This document shows, in pieces, positions 1 to 5,976 of a stretch of 33,428 bases of DNA. How positions within the stretch are numbered: the stretch's first letter is position 1; every line of letters starts with the position of its first letter. The DNA lies in IMG/VR virus record IMGVR_UViG_3300043466_001330, positions 1-33,428 of that record. One strand, 5' to 3'. The DNA is from a virus. The notes below the pieces were generated by a model. It saw nothing but the letters and a program-made list of their open reading frames with translations, did no database searches and was not told the origin of the DNA. The position numbers were made by a program, and so were the translations under genes.

Positions 1-127
1 ACTCGTCAAAGTCTAAACCCTTTTCATCCACATCAATAACCTTAAAATAATCCTGAACAAATGGGTAAACATTGTGAAGTTCCTTTTCGCTTATTTGATA
101 GTTAATTGAGCGTTTGTCAAATGTCTT
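1..127. repeat. 127-bp terminal redundancy, left copy
   Basis: Bases 1-127 are identical to 33302-33428. The length equals a common maximum assembler k-mer and the repeat lies in the middle of the helicase coding frame, so this most likely marks a circular assembly rather than a physical terminal repeat. Confidence 0.97.
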
Positions 128-418
128 CCCAGTCAAACAGTGAATAATCTCAGCGTAAATTTCGTGCGCTGAACCAGTTTCAGGAGTATAAATAAGGCAT
201 TTTTTATTGTGTTTAGTTGCTAATGCGCAAAGTGTTTGAATTAGGAATTGACTTTTACCGCTTGTTGGATGTCCATAAATGATAGTTGAGCGACCTTCTT
301 TGATAGAGTATAACTTGTCTAAGTTGTTAAAACCTATTTTTAACCCTGCATTCTGTCCGTATTTGTGCAAGTGGAATAACTCCTCTTGGACTTGGTTAGC
401 TTGTATAATCTTTCCCAT
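1..418 (-). CDS. DnaB-like replicative helicase, N-terminal part (cut by window edge)
   Basis: First 139 codons of a RecA-fold replicative helicase. The ATG is at 418-416, two bases after the stop of the initiator gene, so the two are coupled. Walker A is GHPTSGKS at residues 49-56, and YTPET (Glu80) fits the DnaB H1a glutamate. The reading frame leaves the window at base 1 and resumes at 33301, because the window is a cut circle; joined, the protein is 305 aa. There is no helical N-terminal domain as in DnaB, so it is a core-only helicase, perhaps loaded by the adjacent O-like protein. Role at the phage replication fork is inferred from motifs and neighbours. Confidence 0.88.
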   Translation of the reverse strand, partial: MGKIIQANQVQEELFHLHKYGQNAGLKIGFNNLDKLYSIKEGRSTIIYGHPTSGKSQFLIQTLCALATKHNKKCLIYTPETGSAHEIYAEIIHCLTGKTFDKRSINYQISEKELHNVYPFVQDYFKVIDVDEKGLDFDE

Positions 419-420
419 AG

Positions 421-1083
421 TTACCAAATTACTTTTGAAGGGTCAAACGGTTTAGGTGCATTTTTTAGCACTGGTTTTTCAACTCTTAATATCCAGTTAG
501 CTACTGCATGAGTTACTGATTTCATTTTGTTTTTACCTACCATCCAATTATTTGATGAGTAGTAGTTAAAGAATTTCTCAGCCTCTTTTAAAGCAAAGTC
601 TTTTGTCCAGTCTGTATCAGTCTTAGAAATAAAAATAGATTGGATATTCTCTATACTATTATTTATTTTACTTTCCTTTCCTTTCCTTTGCATAGCATCT
701 GCATTGCTTTCGCTATGCGGTCGCATTGCGTTCGCATCAGTTTTATGTTTATCCCATCTTGTTTTAGCTGCTTTTGAGGCACTTGCAGAAATACCTAATC
801 TTTTCTCAATTCGCTTTTCAACTGATAAACTTTTGAAAAATTCCCCTTCAATGACAAACAAATTAAAATCATTAATGATACTTTTTACCAAAATTTCATC
901 TGTGCGTAATTCGTATGCAATGCGTTCGTAATGCACTTGCAATGCGTTCGCATTATTATAAAGGTCTTCAATGATTGCCCAGTATATACCATAACCAGTC
1001 ATTCCATGCCTCATCAATAAGTTTTTAATCTTTTCATCAGTACGGCAATTATAATCGTGACTGAAATAAAATGTACTATCCAT
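421..1083 (-). CDS. Phage replication initiator (DUF4373 / O-like)
   Basis: 220-aa protein with the N-terminal winged-helix domain of the DUF4373/Lin1244 type (about residues 5-95; the opening F-S-H-D-Y and the G-Y-G-I-Y-W stretch are typical), a low-complexity Asn/Ala/Lys linker (about 105-140) and a C-terminal helical region that in relatives serves helicase-loader contacts. It lies directly upstream of the helicase gene with a 2-nt gap, as in lambda O-P type modules. Two clusters of 11-bp tandem repeats lie inside the gene, so it probably binds its own coding sequence as origin. Family assignment is from sequence memory; origin function is inferred. Confidence 0.82.
   Translation of the reverse strand: MDSTFYFSHDYNCRTDEKIKNLLMRHGMTGYGIYWAIIEDLYNNANALQVHYERIAYELRTDEILVKSIINDFNLFVIEGEFFKSLSVEKRIEKRLGISASASKAAKTRWDKHKTDANAMRPHSESNADAMQRKGKESKINNSIENIQSIFISKTDTDWTKDFALKEAEKFFNYYSSNNWMVGKNKMKSVTHAVANWILRVEKPVLKNAPKPFDPSKVIW
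705..737. repeat. Three tandem 11-bp iterons (origin candidate, cluster 1)
   Basis: Units at 705-715, 716-726 and 727-737 follow TGCKKTCGCWW on the plus strand (TGCGTTCGCAT is the best copy), with exact 11-bp spacing. Because 11 is not a multiple of three, the periodicity cannot come from a repeated peptide. An AT-rich stretch and a TTTCC-repeat pyrimidine tract (641-690) lie next to it and could be the unwinding element. Confidence 0.7.
910..953. repeat. Four tandem 11-bp iterons (origin candidate, cluster 2)
   Basis: Units at 910-920, 921-931, 932-942 and 943-953; the last is TGCGTTCGCAT, identical to the best unit of cluster 1, and 921-931 differs from it at two positions. Same 11-bp spacing, same orientation. 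The clusters lie 172 bp apart in the initiator gene. Confidence 0.7.
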
Positions 1084-1085
1084 AA

Positions 1086-1298
1086 TTAAGCTTGTAAAAA
1101 AGAAATTTGTTTCCTTAATTCTTTTGATAACTTAATAGCTGTTTCTTTGTCTAAACAGATGTACTGATAGTTTAAATCATGTTGAGCCTCTGTATCTTTA
1201 ATTTCAATGTAAATTTCATTAAAATCAGTAGCTTCAACTGTTAATGTTGCTGGACATTTACTTCTTGTAGTTGAGTGAAATATTATTTGATAACTCAT
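1086..1298 (-). CDS. Hypothetical 70-aa protein
   Basis: Small acidic-to-neutral protein of unknown function, no membrane segment or signal peptide. A beta-strand rich first half (IIFHSTTRSKCPATLTVEA) is followed by a Lys-rich C-terminal helix. The gene is just upstream of the initiator gene (2-nt gap) and just downstream of the 1299-1474 regulatory stretch, so it may be the first gene of a separate replication transcript. Start ATG at 1298-1296. Confidence 0.65.
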   Translation of the reverse strand: MSYQIIFHSTTRSKCPATLTVEATDFNEIYIEIKDTEAQHDLNYQYICLDKETAIKLSKELRKQISFLQA

Positions 1299-1305
1299 AA
1301 TTTTG

Positions 1306-1326
1306 TAATTGGATGCGCACCAATTA
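1306..1326 (-). promoter_or_regulatory. Perfect 7-bp inverted repeat over the ribosome-binding zone
   Basis: Arms TAATTGG (1306-1312) and CCAATTA (1320-1326) around ATGCGCA. It starts 8 bases upstream of the ATG at 1298, so it could be an operator or an RNA hairpin that hides the start region of the 70-aa gene. No protein ligand is identified. Confidence 0.45.
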
Positions 1327-1333
1327 GGCGTTA

Positions 1334-1399
1334 ATAAAAAAACCGACCAACTAAAGACTTCGCAAGGGTGAATGTAAAACCCAGTCTTTAATCAATCGG
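1334..1399 (-). terminator. Rho-independent terminator downstream of the HTH gene
   Basis: 17-bp stem with G-U pairs (1343-1359 / 1383-1399) followed on the minus strand by seven T residues (1342-1336 region). It would end the transcript of the early operon or of the candidate small RNA. Confidence 0.75.
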
Positions 1400-1440
1400 C
1401 AAATATTTTCTTTTGTAATACATTCTTTGGCTGCGAAACC
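1334..1440 (-). ncRNA. Candidate structured small RNA ending in a terminator
   Basis: No gene occupies 1299-1474. Read on the minus strand, a TATGTTTG -7 element (1452-1445) is followed by about 105 nt ending in a long hairpin and a T7 tract. Bases 1383-1399 pair with 1343-1359 over 17 positions without mismatch (including G-U pairs), an inner GGGT/ACCC stem (1379-1382 with 1366-1369) caps it, and a leader segment (1419-1425) is complementary over 7 nt to the apical loop (1370-1376), which would give a pseudoknot. It could equally be a plain terminator with a leader; the -33 element is poor. Confidence 0.45.
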
Positions 1441-1444
1441 GATA

Positions 1445-1452
1445 CAAACATA
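1445..1452 (-). promoter_or_regulatory. Possible -7 element TATGTTTG
   Basis: Matches the Bacteroidota TAnnTTTG -7 consensus on the minus strand. The nearest upstream TTG is only 13 nt away instead of 17-23, so the match is half a promoter. It lies 22 nt after the end of the HTH_55 gene and would start RNA near 1438. Confidence 0.4.
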
Positions 1453-1474
1453 CCTAATTAAGTTGCAAGGTTTT

Positions 1475-1738
1475 TCACGACTTTTTCACATAGGTTTTAC
1501 AAAGTTCCTTACTTGCCTTGTTTGGTTTCATTGAATATTCCATGTACTTTCCAGCTGTTCCAAACTTGGTTTTAAAGTGCTTTACCTCGCCAGTTATGTT
1601 GCAACCTAAGTTTCTAAATTCGCTAACTCTTGCTGCTAATTTCATGGTGCCAGTTAATTTAAAAGCTTTGATTAGGTCAAGTTTAATACCTGAATTTAAT
1701 AGGTGGAATATTGCCGCCTTTTGTGATTTTGGTTTCAT
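1475..1738 (-). CDS. Small HTH_55-type DNA-binding protein
   Basis: 87 aa. The core (about residues 5-65: K-A-A-I-F-H-L-L, then A-F-K-L-T-G, A-A-R-V-S-E-F-R-N-L-G) is a helix-turn-helix of the HTH_55 type common in Bacteroidota phages, where it is annotated only as a helix-turn-helix protein. Strongly basic C-terminus. Start ATG at 1738-1736 overlaps the preceding stop as ATGA and has a perfect GGAGGT six bases upstream. It lies just before the candidate small RNA and could regulate it, but no operator is proven. Confidence 0.75.
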   Translation of the reverse strand: MKPKSQKAAIFHLLNSGIKLDLIKAFKLTGTMKLAARVSEFRNLGCNITGEVKHFKTKFGTAGKYMEYSMKPNKASKELCKTYVKKS

Positions 1739-1764
1739 TTGTTACCTCCGTATGTTTCGTTGTA
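1735..1764. repeat. 30-bp exact direct repeat, copy 1
   Basis: Identical to 2189-2218. It spans the end of one small gene, the embedded Shine-Dalgarno and the start codon of the next. A shorter 14-bp part recurs near 4592-4605. Confidence 0.93.
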
Positions 1765-1953
1765 CCATTTATCAATCACATCATGATTTAATGGTTTATC
1801 ACCATGCATATATCCGTCTGTAAAATCTTTACGTTTTTGTTGCCTCTCCATTTCTTTGGCTTCTTCAACCTTTTTTGCGAAATAATGATAAGACACCCCA
1901 GTGTCTAATCCTCCAATTTCACATGCTAACCATTCTACTGCTGTTTGTTTCAT
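1735..1953 (-). CDS. Small paralogous early protein ending in YNETYGGNK
   Basis: 72 aa, charged, no known domain. It shares its start (K-Q-T-A-V) and its end (Y-N-E-T-Y-G-G-N-K) with the 76-aa protein at 2189-2419; the middle differs. The last codons carry the GGAGGT of the next gene, and the stop overlaps that gene's ATG (ATGA). Function unknown; start ATG 1953-1951 overlaps the previous stop. Confidence 0.68.
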   Translation of the reverse strand: MKQTAVEWLACEIGGLDTGVSYHYFAKKVEEAKEMERQQKRKDFTDGYMHGDKPLNHDVIDKWYNETYGGNK

Positions 1954-2192
1954 CTGTATTTCCTTATTATTCTAAATGTATGTTTAATATCTGGCCAGTT
2001 AAGGTGTGGCTCACTACCGAGTCTTACTCCGCTCCAAGCAACGCAGTAACCGTGGTTGGCATTGATCCAATCTTCAATCATAATCTTGTTGCCGTTTACC
2101 CTTTCAAGATAAATCCACGGGATGTTACCTACTAGTTCAATTTCGATGCCAATCTTTTTTAGTCGATTGACGAATACTTCTATTTCACTCAT
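1950..2192 (-). CDS. Conserved phage hypothetical protein, 80 aa
   Basis: Resembles a small family often seen in flavobacterial phages: an amphipathic N-terminal helix (FVNRLKKIGIEIEL), a W-I-Y-L-E-R-V-N-G-N-K core and a C-terminal F-R-I-I-R-K-Y-R. No catalytic motif is visible. The ATG at 2192-2190 overlaps the previous stop and has GGAGGT upstream. It sits between two paralogous small genes, which suggests it was inserted between duplicated copies. Confidence 0.7.
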   Translation of the reverse strand: MSEIEVFVNRLKKIGIEIELVGNIPWIYLERVNGNKIMIEDWINANHGYCVAWSGVRLGSEPHLNWPDIKHTFRIIRKYR

Positions 2193-2218
2193 TTGTTACC
2201 TCCGTATGTTTCGTTGTA
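2189..2218. repeat. 30-bp exact direct repeat, copy 2
   Basis: Second copy of 1735-1764, with the same position relative to gene end and next start codon. Confidence 0.93.
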
Positions 2219-2419
2219 ATATTGTTCTGCATCTTCTTTATATCTGTTTGGGTCAACTGCTATGAACTCCATACCTGCTATAAAGTCATTCATCTTTTGT
2301 TCTTTCTCCATTTCTTTGGCTTCCCGATATGCTACAAGATTTTGATATTCCTTGTAAACTAATAATCCTTGACTTGCTAATGTTTCAAAAGCAAAATCTA
2401 CTGCTGTTTGTTTAGTCAT
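2189..2419 (-). CDS. Small paralogous early protein ending in YNETYGGNK
   Basis: 76 aa, function unknown. Same opening (T-K-Q-T-A-V) and same last nine residues as the 72-aa protein at 1735-1953. Also shares the A-K-E-M-E-x-E/Q-Q-K segment in the middle. The Gly-Gly codons are the Shine-Dalgarno of the downstream gene. Start ATG 2419-2417 preceded by GGAGGAAAAC. Confidence 0.7.
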   Translation of the reverse strand: MTKQTAVDFAFETLASQGLLVYKEYQNLVAYREAKEMEKEQKMNDFIAGMEFIAVDPNRYKEDAEQYYNETYGGNK

Positions 2420-2588
2420 TGTTTTCCTCCTTTTCTAAATTAAATTTTTCAATATTTTCTTGAATTTGTTTATTTATGAATTCGTATTGTTCAGGTGATA
2501 AAGGATATTTATTTAATTGTTGAAAATAAATTACCCAATAAGTTTGACCATTTACATAGTTTACTAATTCTTCTTGAATTTTAGGCAT
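2412..2588 (-). CDS. Hypothetical 58-aa protein
   Basis: Acidic, helical small protein with no recognised domain (PKIQEELVNYVNGQTYW at the N-terminus, Glu/Asn-rich end). The ATG at 2588-2586 is preferred over an in-frame GTG at 2594 because AGGAGGTG ends five bases upstream of it. Its last codons include the Shine-Dalgarno for the gene at 2419. Confidence 0.65.
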   Translation of the reverse strand: MPKIQEELVNYVNGQTYWVIYFQQLNKYPLSPEQYEFINKQIQENIEKFNLEKEENND

Positions 2589-2751
2589 TTTCACCTCCTT
2601 TTTCTGATTGTAATAACTTTATTTGTTCAATTATTTTTTTTAATAATTCATAGGAATAAGATTGGTTGTGATACAAAAGACTTCTACCATCATCAAATTG
2701 AGTATCTGAAACTTCTATTTCAGTTCCCATGTGTTTAACTATTATCTTCAT
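2581..2751 (-). CDS. Hypothetical 56-aa protein
   Basis: Found by hand; fills the gap between 2594 and 2735. It starts at ATG 2751-2749 behind GGAGGTGTCAA and ends K-G-G-E-N-A before TAA at 2583-2581, again with the next gene's Shine-Dalgarno inside the Gly-Gly codons. It overlaps the MazG-like gene by 17 nt and the next gene by 8 nt. No domain recognised. The good ribosome site and the exact fit make it likely real. Confidence 0.68.
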   Translation of the reverse strand: MKIIVKHMGTEIEVSDTQFDDGRSLLYHNQSYSYELLKKIIEQIKLLQSEKGGENA

Positions 2752-3190
2752 TTGACACCTCCTTTACAAAAGTTCCGTTTACTAACTTACCTTGTCTGTT
2801 TTTGATTTCATTGTAGGCGCATTCTAAGCACTCAACTAAATTAAATCCTTGCTGGTGACAAAGTGTATCCAAACAATCCATAGCCATCGGATTAATGAAA
2901 TCAGGCTGAACCCTACGAACTAAATCGCCAAAAGTCCAGTTGCTAGAGTGACCATCGTAAGTTCTGAACTCACTTATTGACCTAATTTGCAAGTTAAGTA
3001 CTATCATTGTTACTGCAATATCCCCAAATCCATCAATCATTGCGGGTTTATCTTGTTTTAGAATTGCTCGGCAAGTTTCGCCTACTTCTTCTAAGAACTT
3101 AAGGTACTGTTTCTCGTTTAATTCAAGCTTATCTAAGCCTCTTTCTTTTGCCCAGTCAATTACTAAGGCTTCTAATTTATTTAGTGTCAT
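2735..3190 (-). CDS. MazG-like nucleotide pyrophosphohydrolase
   Basis: 151 aa with the all-alpha NTP-pyrophosphohydrolase signature: E-E-V-G-E at residues 34-38 and D-G-F-G-D-I at 53-58, which together bind Mg2+ and the nucleotide triphosphate. Phage MazG-type enzymes hydrolyse (d)NTPs to monophosphates and may also act on ppGpp or non-canonical dNTPs; the substrate cannot be told here. It is longer than the minimal domain, with an extra C-terminal half (about 75-151) of unknown role. Overlaps its upstream neighbour by 14 nt within the early operon. Confidence 0.8.
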   Translation of the reverse strand: MTLNKLEALVIDWAKERGLDKLELNEKQYLKFLEEVGETCRAILKQDKPAMIDGFGDIAVTMIVLNLQIRSISEFRTYDGHSSNWTFGDLVRRVQPDFINPMAMDCLDTLCHQQGFNLVECLECAYNEIKNRQGKLVNGTFVKEVSNEDNS

Positions 3191-3581
3191 AGTTTATTTG
3201 TTTTACAATTTCAATTAACTTATCAATACAAGCATCTTCTGCTTCTTCAAAAGATTCAATTCTAAGATTTTCATCTTCAGAATGATACAAATAATCATTT
3301 TTAATTATATCATCTATTCTGAAAAACCAATGGGCAGGTTCACAGCATTGTAAATCTATACATCCAAATAAATTATGCTTATCTCTAAACCATCTAAATA
3401 CTTGTTGTTTAAGTGGTGCTGAACAAGATGCTGCATCCAGTGGTTGATTACAAAATGTTCCATATTGATTTTTATTATTTGGAAAGTATAAACTTTCATC
3501 ATAAAATGCAAAACAAGGCTCATCAAATCCAAGCTCTTTTAATTCTAATGCTTGTTCGTATGTTGCAAATTCTTTTTTCAT
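3177..3581 (-). CDS. Conserved phage hypothetical protein, 134 aa
   Basis: Belongs to a family widespread in Bacteroidota phages and prophages, recognised by the opening K-x-L-x-x-L-G-F-D-E-P-C-F and the later A-P-L-x-Q-Q-V-F-R-W-F-R-D-K. Function unknown; soluble, acidic C-terminus. ATGA overlap with the DnaA-domain gene. Confidence 0.75.
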   Translation of the reverse strand: MKKEFATYEQALELKELGFDEPCFAFYDESLYFPNNKNQYGTFCNQPLDAASCSAPLKQQVFRWFRDKHNLFGCIDLQCCEPAHWFFRIDDIIKNDYLYHSEDENLRIESFEEAEDACIDKLIEIVKQINYDTK

Positions 3582-3979
3582 AGTGTGTTGTTTAAAAGGT
3601 GTTTATATTTTTCAAAAGTATTTAAAAATGATTTTTGTTTGATAGATAACATACTGTCCACGAAATCTCTGGAGTGTATTACTGTTGAATGGTCTTTATA
3701 CCCAAATGCGTGTCCGATTTCTGATAGTGAACCTAACTGATTATTCCAAGCTATATAGCGGCCAATGTGTTTAACCTCTATTAGCTCTCGTTTTCTGCAA
3801 GTTCCTCTAATATCTTCAAAGGTAAAACCGCTAATCTTGGCCAGTTCGTAAATCATCATTTCAATTTCGTTTAGGTTGTCTTTGTCTTTGGCATCTTGTA
3901 TGTATATTGCCCACTCAGCAAGCACATTGAAGTTATACTTTTTGGCAAGTGTTTTTAAAAAAGGGTTATCAAATTTCAT
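3578..3979 (-). CDS. DnaA domain IV-like DNA-binding protein
   Basis: 133 aa. The C-terminal half (about residues 40-120) is the DnaA domain IV fold: R-E-L-I-E-V-K-H-I-G-R-Y-I-A-W and the signature G-x-x-F-G-Y-K-D-H-S-T-V-I-H-S (about 89-103), which in DnaA reads the DnaA box. There is no AAA+ ATPase domain and the first 35 residues are unlike DnaA. It could bind DnaA boxes in phage or host DNA, as an origin helper, competitor or regulator. It lies directly before the exonuclease gene with ATGA coupling. Confidence 0.85.
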   Translation of the reverse strand: MKFDNPFLKTLAKKYNFNVLAEWAIYIQDAKDKDNLNEIEMMIYELAKISGFTFEDIRGTCRKRELIEVKHIGRYIAWNNQLGSLSEIGHAFGYKDHSTVIHSRDFVDSMLSIKQKSFLNTFEKYKHLLNNTL

Positions 3980-4587
3980 TTAAAGTTTTGGATTAAGTTG
4001 TTATAAAATTCGTTTCTCATTTGGATTACTGGTTCCCCTCGCTCAATAAGTAAGTCGCTCCAGCCTTCCTCTTTTTTTACCTTAGTTACTATCATGCGTT
4101 TGTCGTAATCAACTGGGTAAGTTATACCATTGTCACTCATTCGGTTGGTTTCTAACAAGTAGGCGCAAATATGCCATTCAGGACGGTCATAAAGGAACAT
4201 ATACATCTGAGATTGGTGGTACTGTTGCTCGTCAATTCCTTCGTGTAGGTAATCTAACCATCCTTCTAAACTTGTAGGACATTTAAAGTCAACTCCCCAA
4301 TCTTGAGCAATGCAATCTGCTGAACCTCCGAACTCCATGTACATTTCAAATGGTGGTTGGTATTCTGCATCTTTACAAAAATGCTGCTGATAATACTCAA
4401 ACGCTGAACTTTCAGCTAAATGTCCATGTTCAGTTTGCCAAGTACCTTTCTCATCATAAAACTTGAAATACATTTGATTAGCTAACTGTTTAGCGTATGT
4501 GCGTTGTCCTTTTTCGGCTGATCTCTTTGGGAATAGTACTGAGCATTTACTACCCGTAATTAATCCGAATCTATTGTTATCAAACAT
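3976..4587 (-). CDS. YqaJ/RecE-type recombination exonuclease
   Basis: 203 aa when started at ATG 4587-4585, chosen over GTG 4593 because GGAGGTG lies just upstream. The PD-(D/E)XK nuclease of the YqaJ/lambda exonuclease type is clear: G-x-x-x-E (Glu59), G-G-S-A-D (Asp91), V-D-F-K (Asp100, Lys102) and the Q-Y-H-Q-x-Q-M-Y motif (about 122-129). Such enzymes resect 5' strands for annealing recombination. No standard annealase is recognised nearby, though the 111-aa protein at 5409 is a candidate partner. Confidence 0.87.
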   Translation of the reverse strand: MFDNNRFGLITGSKCSVLFPKRSAEKGQRTYAKQLANQMYFKFYDEKGTWQTEHGHLAESSAFEYYQQHFCKDAEYQPPFEMYMEFGGSADCIAQDWGVDFKCPTSLEGWLDYLHEGIDEQQYHQSQMYMFLYDRPEWHICAYLLETNRMSDNGITYPVDYDKRMIVTKVKKEEGWSDLLIERGEPVIQMRNEFYNNLIQNFK

Positions 4588-4831
4588 TTTCACCTCCGTA
4601 TGTTTGTTTATAATAACCTTCCCCCCACATAGCTATAAATCCAGTTTTGCCTTCATCTAATTTAACACCTTTTAATGTTTCATCAATAGCTGTAATTATT
4701 TGTTTTTTTTCAATATCTAAATATTTACTAAAATTATTTAAAAAATCTCTACCTTTTGGTGTATGAACATTAAATAGTTCTGGATGTAATTCGTTTAACT
4801 CATTCATTAAGTCCTGTATTGCTGTATTCAT
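4580..4831 (-). CDS. Small early protein ending in YYKQTYGGENV
   Basis: 83 aa, helical, no known domain. Its tail resembles that of the 72- and 76-aa paralogues (Q-T-Y-G-G) because the codons contain the Shine-Dalgarno of the exonuclease gene. N-terminal I-Q-D-L-M-N-E-L-N-E-L looks amphipathic. Overlaps the next gene upstream by 32 nt. Confidence 0.65.
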   Translation of the reverse strand: MNTAIQDLMNELNELHPELFNVHTPKGRDFLNNFSKYLDIEKKQIITAIDETLKGVKLDEGKTGFIAMWGEGYYKQTYGGENV

Positions 4832-5060
4832 TTGTAAATTTATCTTTTAATATTTGACGTAATCCATTGTAGCTAAAATCATTTTTAATAGCAGCTTCTT
4901 CTGCAACTTCAACATATCCTTCAACTTCCATTTCTATGGATGTTAAATATATTGAGAGTTGCCCATCAGTTAATTGTTCATACCATTTAGGCCCAAAGCA
5001 ATTAACAACAAAATAATCAACTGCTAATAATCTTTTTTTATTTAATTTTTCAAATTCCAT
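4800..5060 (-). CDS. Hypothetical 86-aa protein
   Basis: No family recognised. Tyr/Phe-rich helical protein with one Cys and no membrane segment. ATG 5060-5058 behind GGAGGTTCAAA, where the Shine-Dalgarno lies in the last codons of the preceding gene. Overlaps downstream gene by 32 nt. Confidence 0.62.
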   Translation of the reverse strand: MEFEKLNKKRLLAVDYFVVNCFGPKWYEQLTDGQLSIYLTSIEMEVEGYVEVAEEAAIKNDFSYNGLRQILKDKFTNEYSNTGLNE

Positions 5061-5406
5061 TTTGAACCTCCAATTCTTCTCCAGTTAATGCGAAGTACAA
5101 GTTTTGAATTTGATGCACATATTCAGGCATTTTTTGTAAAATAGCCCACGAGTTAAAATAAACTCTGCCATAAGGGTACATTGGTTCTTTATGGTGTATG
5201 CATAATTTACCAAAACAAGACGTAATACCTTTTCTTTCAAACCCAAACTTAATTAACCATTCTTCTGTTAGTGGTAGTGCTTTGTAATAATCGTCTATTG
5301 GGTCGCTATAAAGTTCTAAAATGTCTTTTGCTGTAATTTTAGCATAAGCATCTCCATCTACATCTGGATAAAAAAAGTTCCCAATTCTTAGTTCATTTGC
5401 TTTCAT
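5050..5406 (-). CDS. Conserved phage hypothetical protein, 118 aa
   Basis: Member of a very common Bacteroidota phage family: opening M-K-A-N-E-L-R-I-G-N, middle P-L-T-E-E-W-L-I-K-F-G-F and ending Y-V-H-Q-I-Q-N-L-Y-F-A-L-T-G-E-E-L. Function is not known to me; the N-terminus resembles a small beta-barrel-like surface. Part of the early operon. Confidence 0.8.
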   Translation of the reverse strand: MKANELRIGNFFYPDVDGDAYAKITAKDILELYSDPIDDYYKALPLTEEWLIKFGFERKGITSCFGKLCIHHKEPMYPYGRVYFNSWAILQKMPEYVHQIQNLYFALTGEELEVQNGI

Positions 5407-5408
5407 AT

Positions 5409-5744
5409 TTATGATTTTTGATTTTTAACTCTAAGTGCCTCTACCATTTCGCCAAATGCACGAACTTTAGCTGCGTAGATAATAATTGATTTGCCTGCCC
5501 ATTGTTCAATATAAGGAGTGTCAAGTACCTTAGTGATAATTTTAGCGTTTGTCTTGTTTATTATCATTCCTTTTTGACCACCTTTGAAGTATGCAACAAT
5601 ACATTCTTGAGTGCCTTCAGCGGTTTTTACTTGCTCCTTTTGCACCTTCTCAATAGTTAGTTTTAATTCTTGATTTGGTTGCAGGATTTCTGACCCGATA
5701 TAGTTCGGATTAGTTAGCTTCTTCCAGTGTGTTAAGTTTTCCAT
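5409..5744 (-). CDS. Conserved phage protein, possible OB-fold recombination partner
   Basis: 111 aa. The opening H-W-K-K-L-T-N-P-N-Y-I-G-S and the later T-P-Y-I-E-Q-W-A-G-K-x-I-I-I-Y are hallmarks of a family that in Bacteroidota phages and prophages stands next to YqaJ/RecT or initiator genes. The alternating beta pattern suggests an OB-like fold and ssDNA binding; that is inference. Stop at 5409, 2 nt before the next ATG. Confidence 0.75.
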   Translation of the reverse strand: MENLTHWKKLTNPNYIGSEILQPNQELKLTIEKVQKEQVKTAEGTQECIVAYFKGGQKGMIINKTNAKIITKVLDTPYIEQWAGKSIIIYAAKVRAFGEMVEALRVKNQKS

Positions 5745-5976
5745 AGTGAATTGGGTTTTTGAATTGGTTTACTTTGATTTTAATTGAGTCGTATTCCTCT
5801 GTTTTAATTGTCCAGTTGTGATTTGCCTCAGCCATTTGTAAATAATTTTCTTCAGTTCCGAATTTTTCTGCAAATTTGCGGGCTTGATTGTAATTTTTCC
5901 AAGCTAAAATTAATTCATCTTCAGCTTGTTTGTACTGTGTTAATAGTTCAATTCGCTCTGGGTGCTTTATTCTCAT
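5710..5976 (-). CDS. Hypothetical coiled-coil protein, 88 aa
   Basis: Mostly helical (about residues 8-65) with heptad-like leucines and aromatic residues; no known domain. It overlaps the downstream gene by 35 nt and the upstream small gene by 29 nt, so the start at ATG 5976-5974 is likely coupled. Confidence 0.62.
   Translation of the reverse strand: MRIKHPERIELLTQYKQAEDELILAWKNYNQARKFAEKFGTEENYLQMAEANHNWTIKTEEYDSIKIKVNQFKNPIHYGKLNTLEEAN

Noticed and set aside
1360-1440. tRNA or tracrRNA-like element
   Set aside because: No cloverleaf, no anticodon arm or CCA-adjacent acceptor, and no CRISPR repeat in the window.
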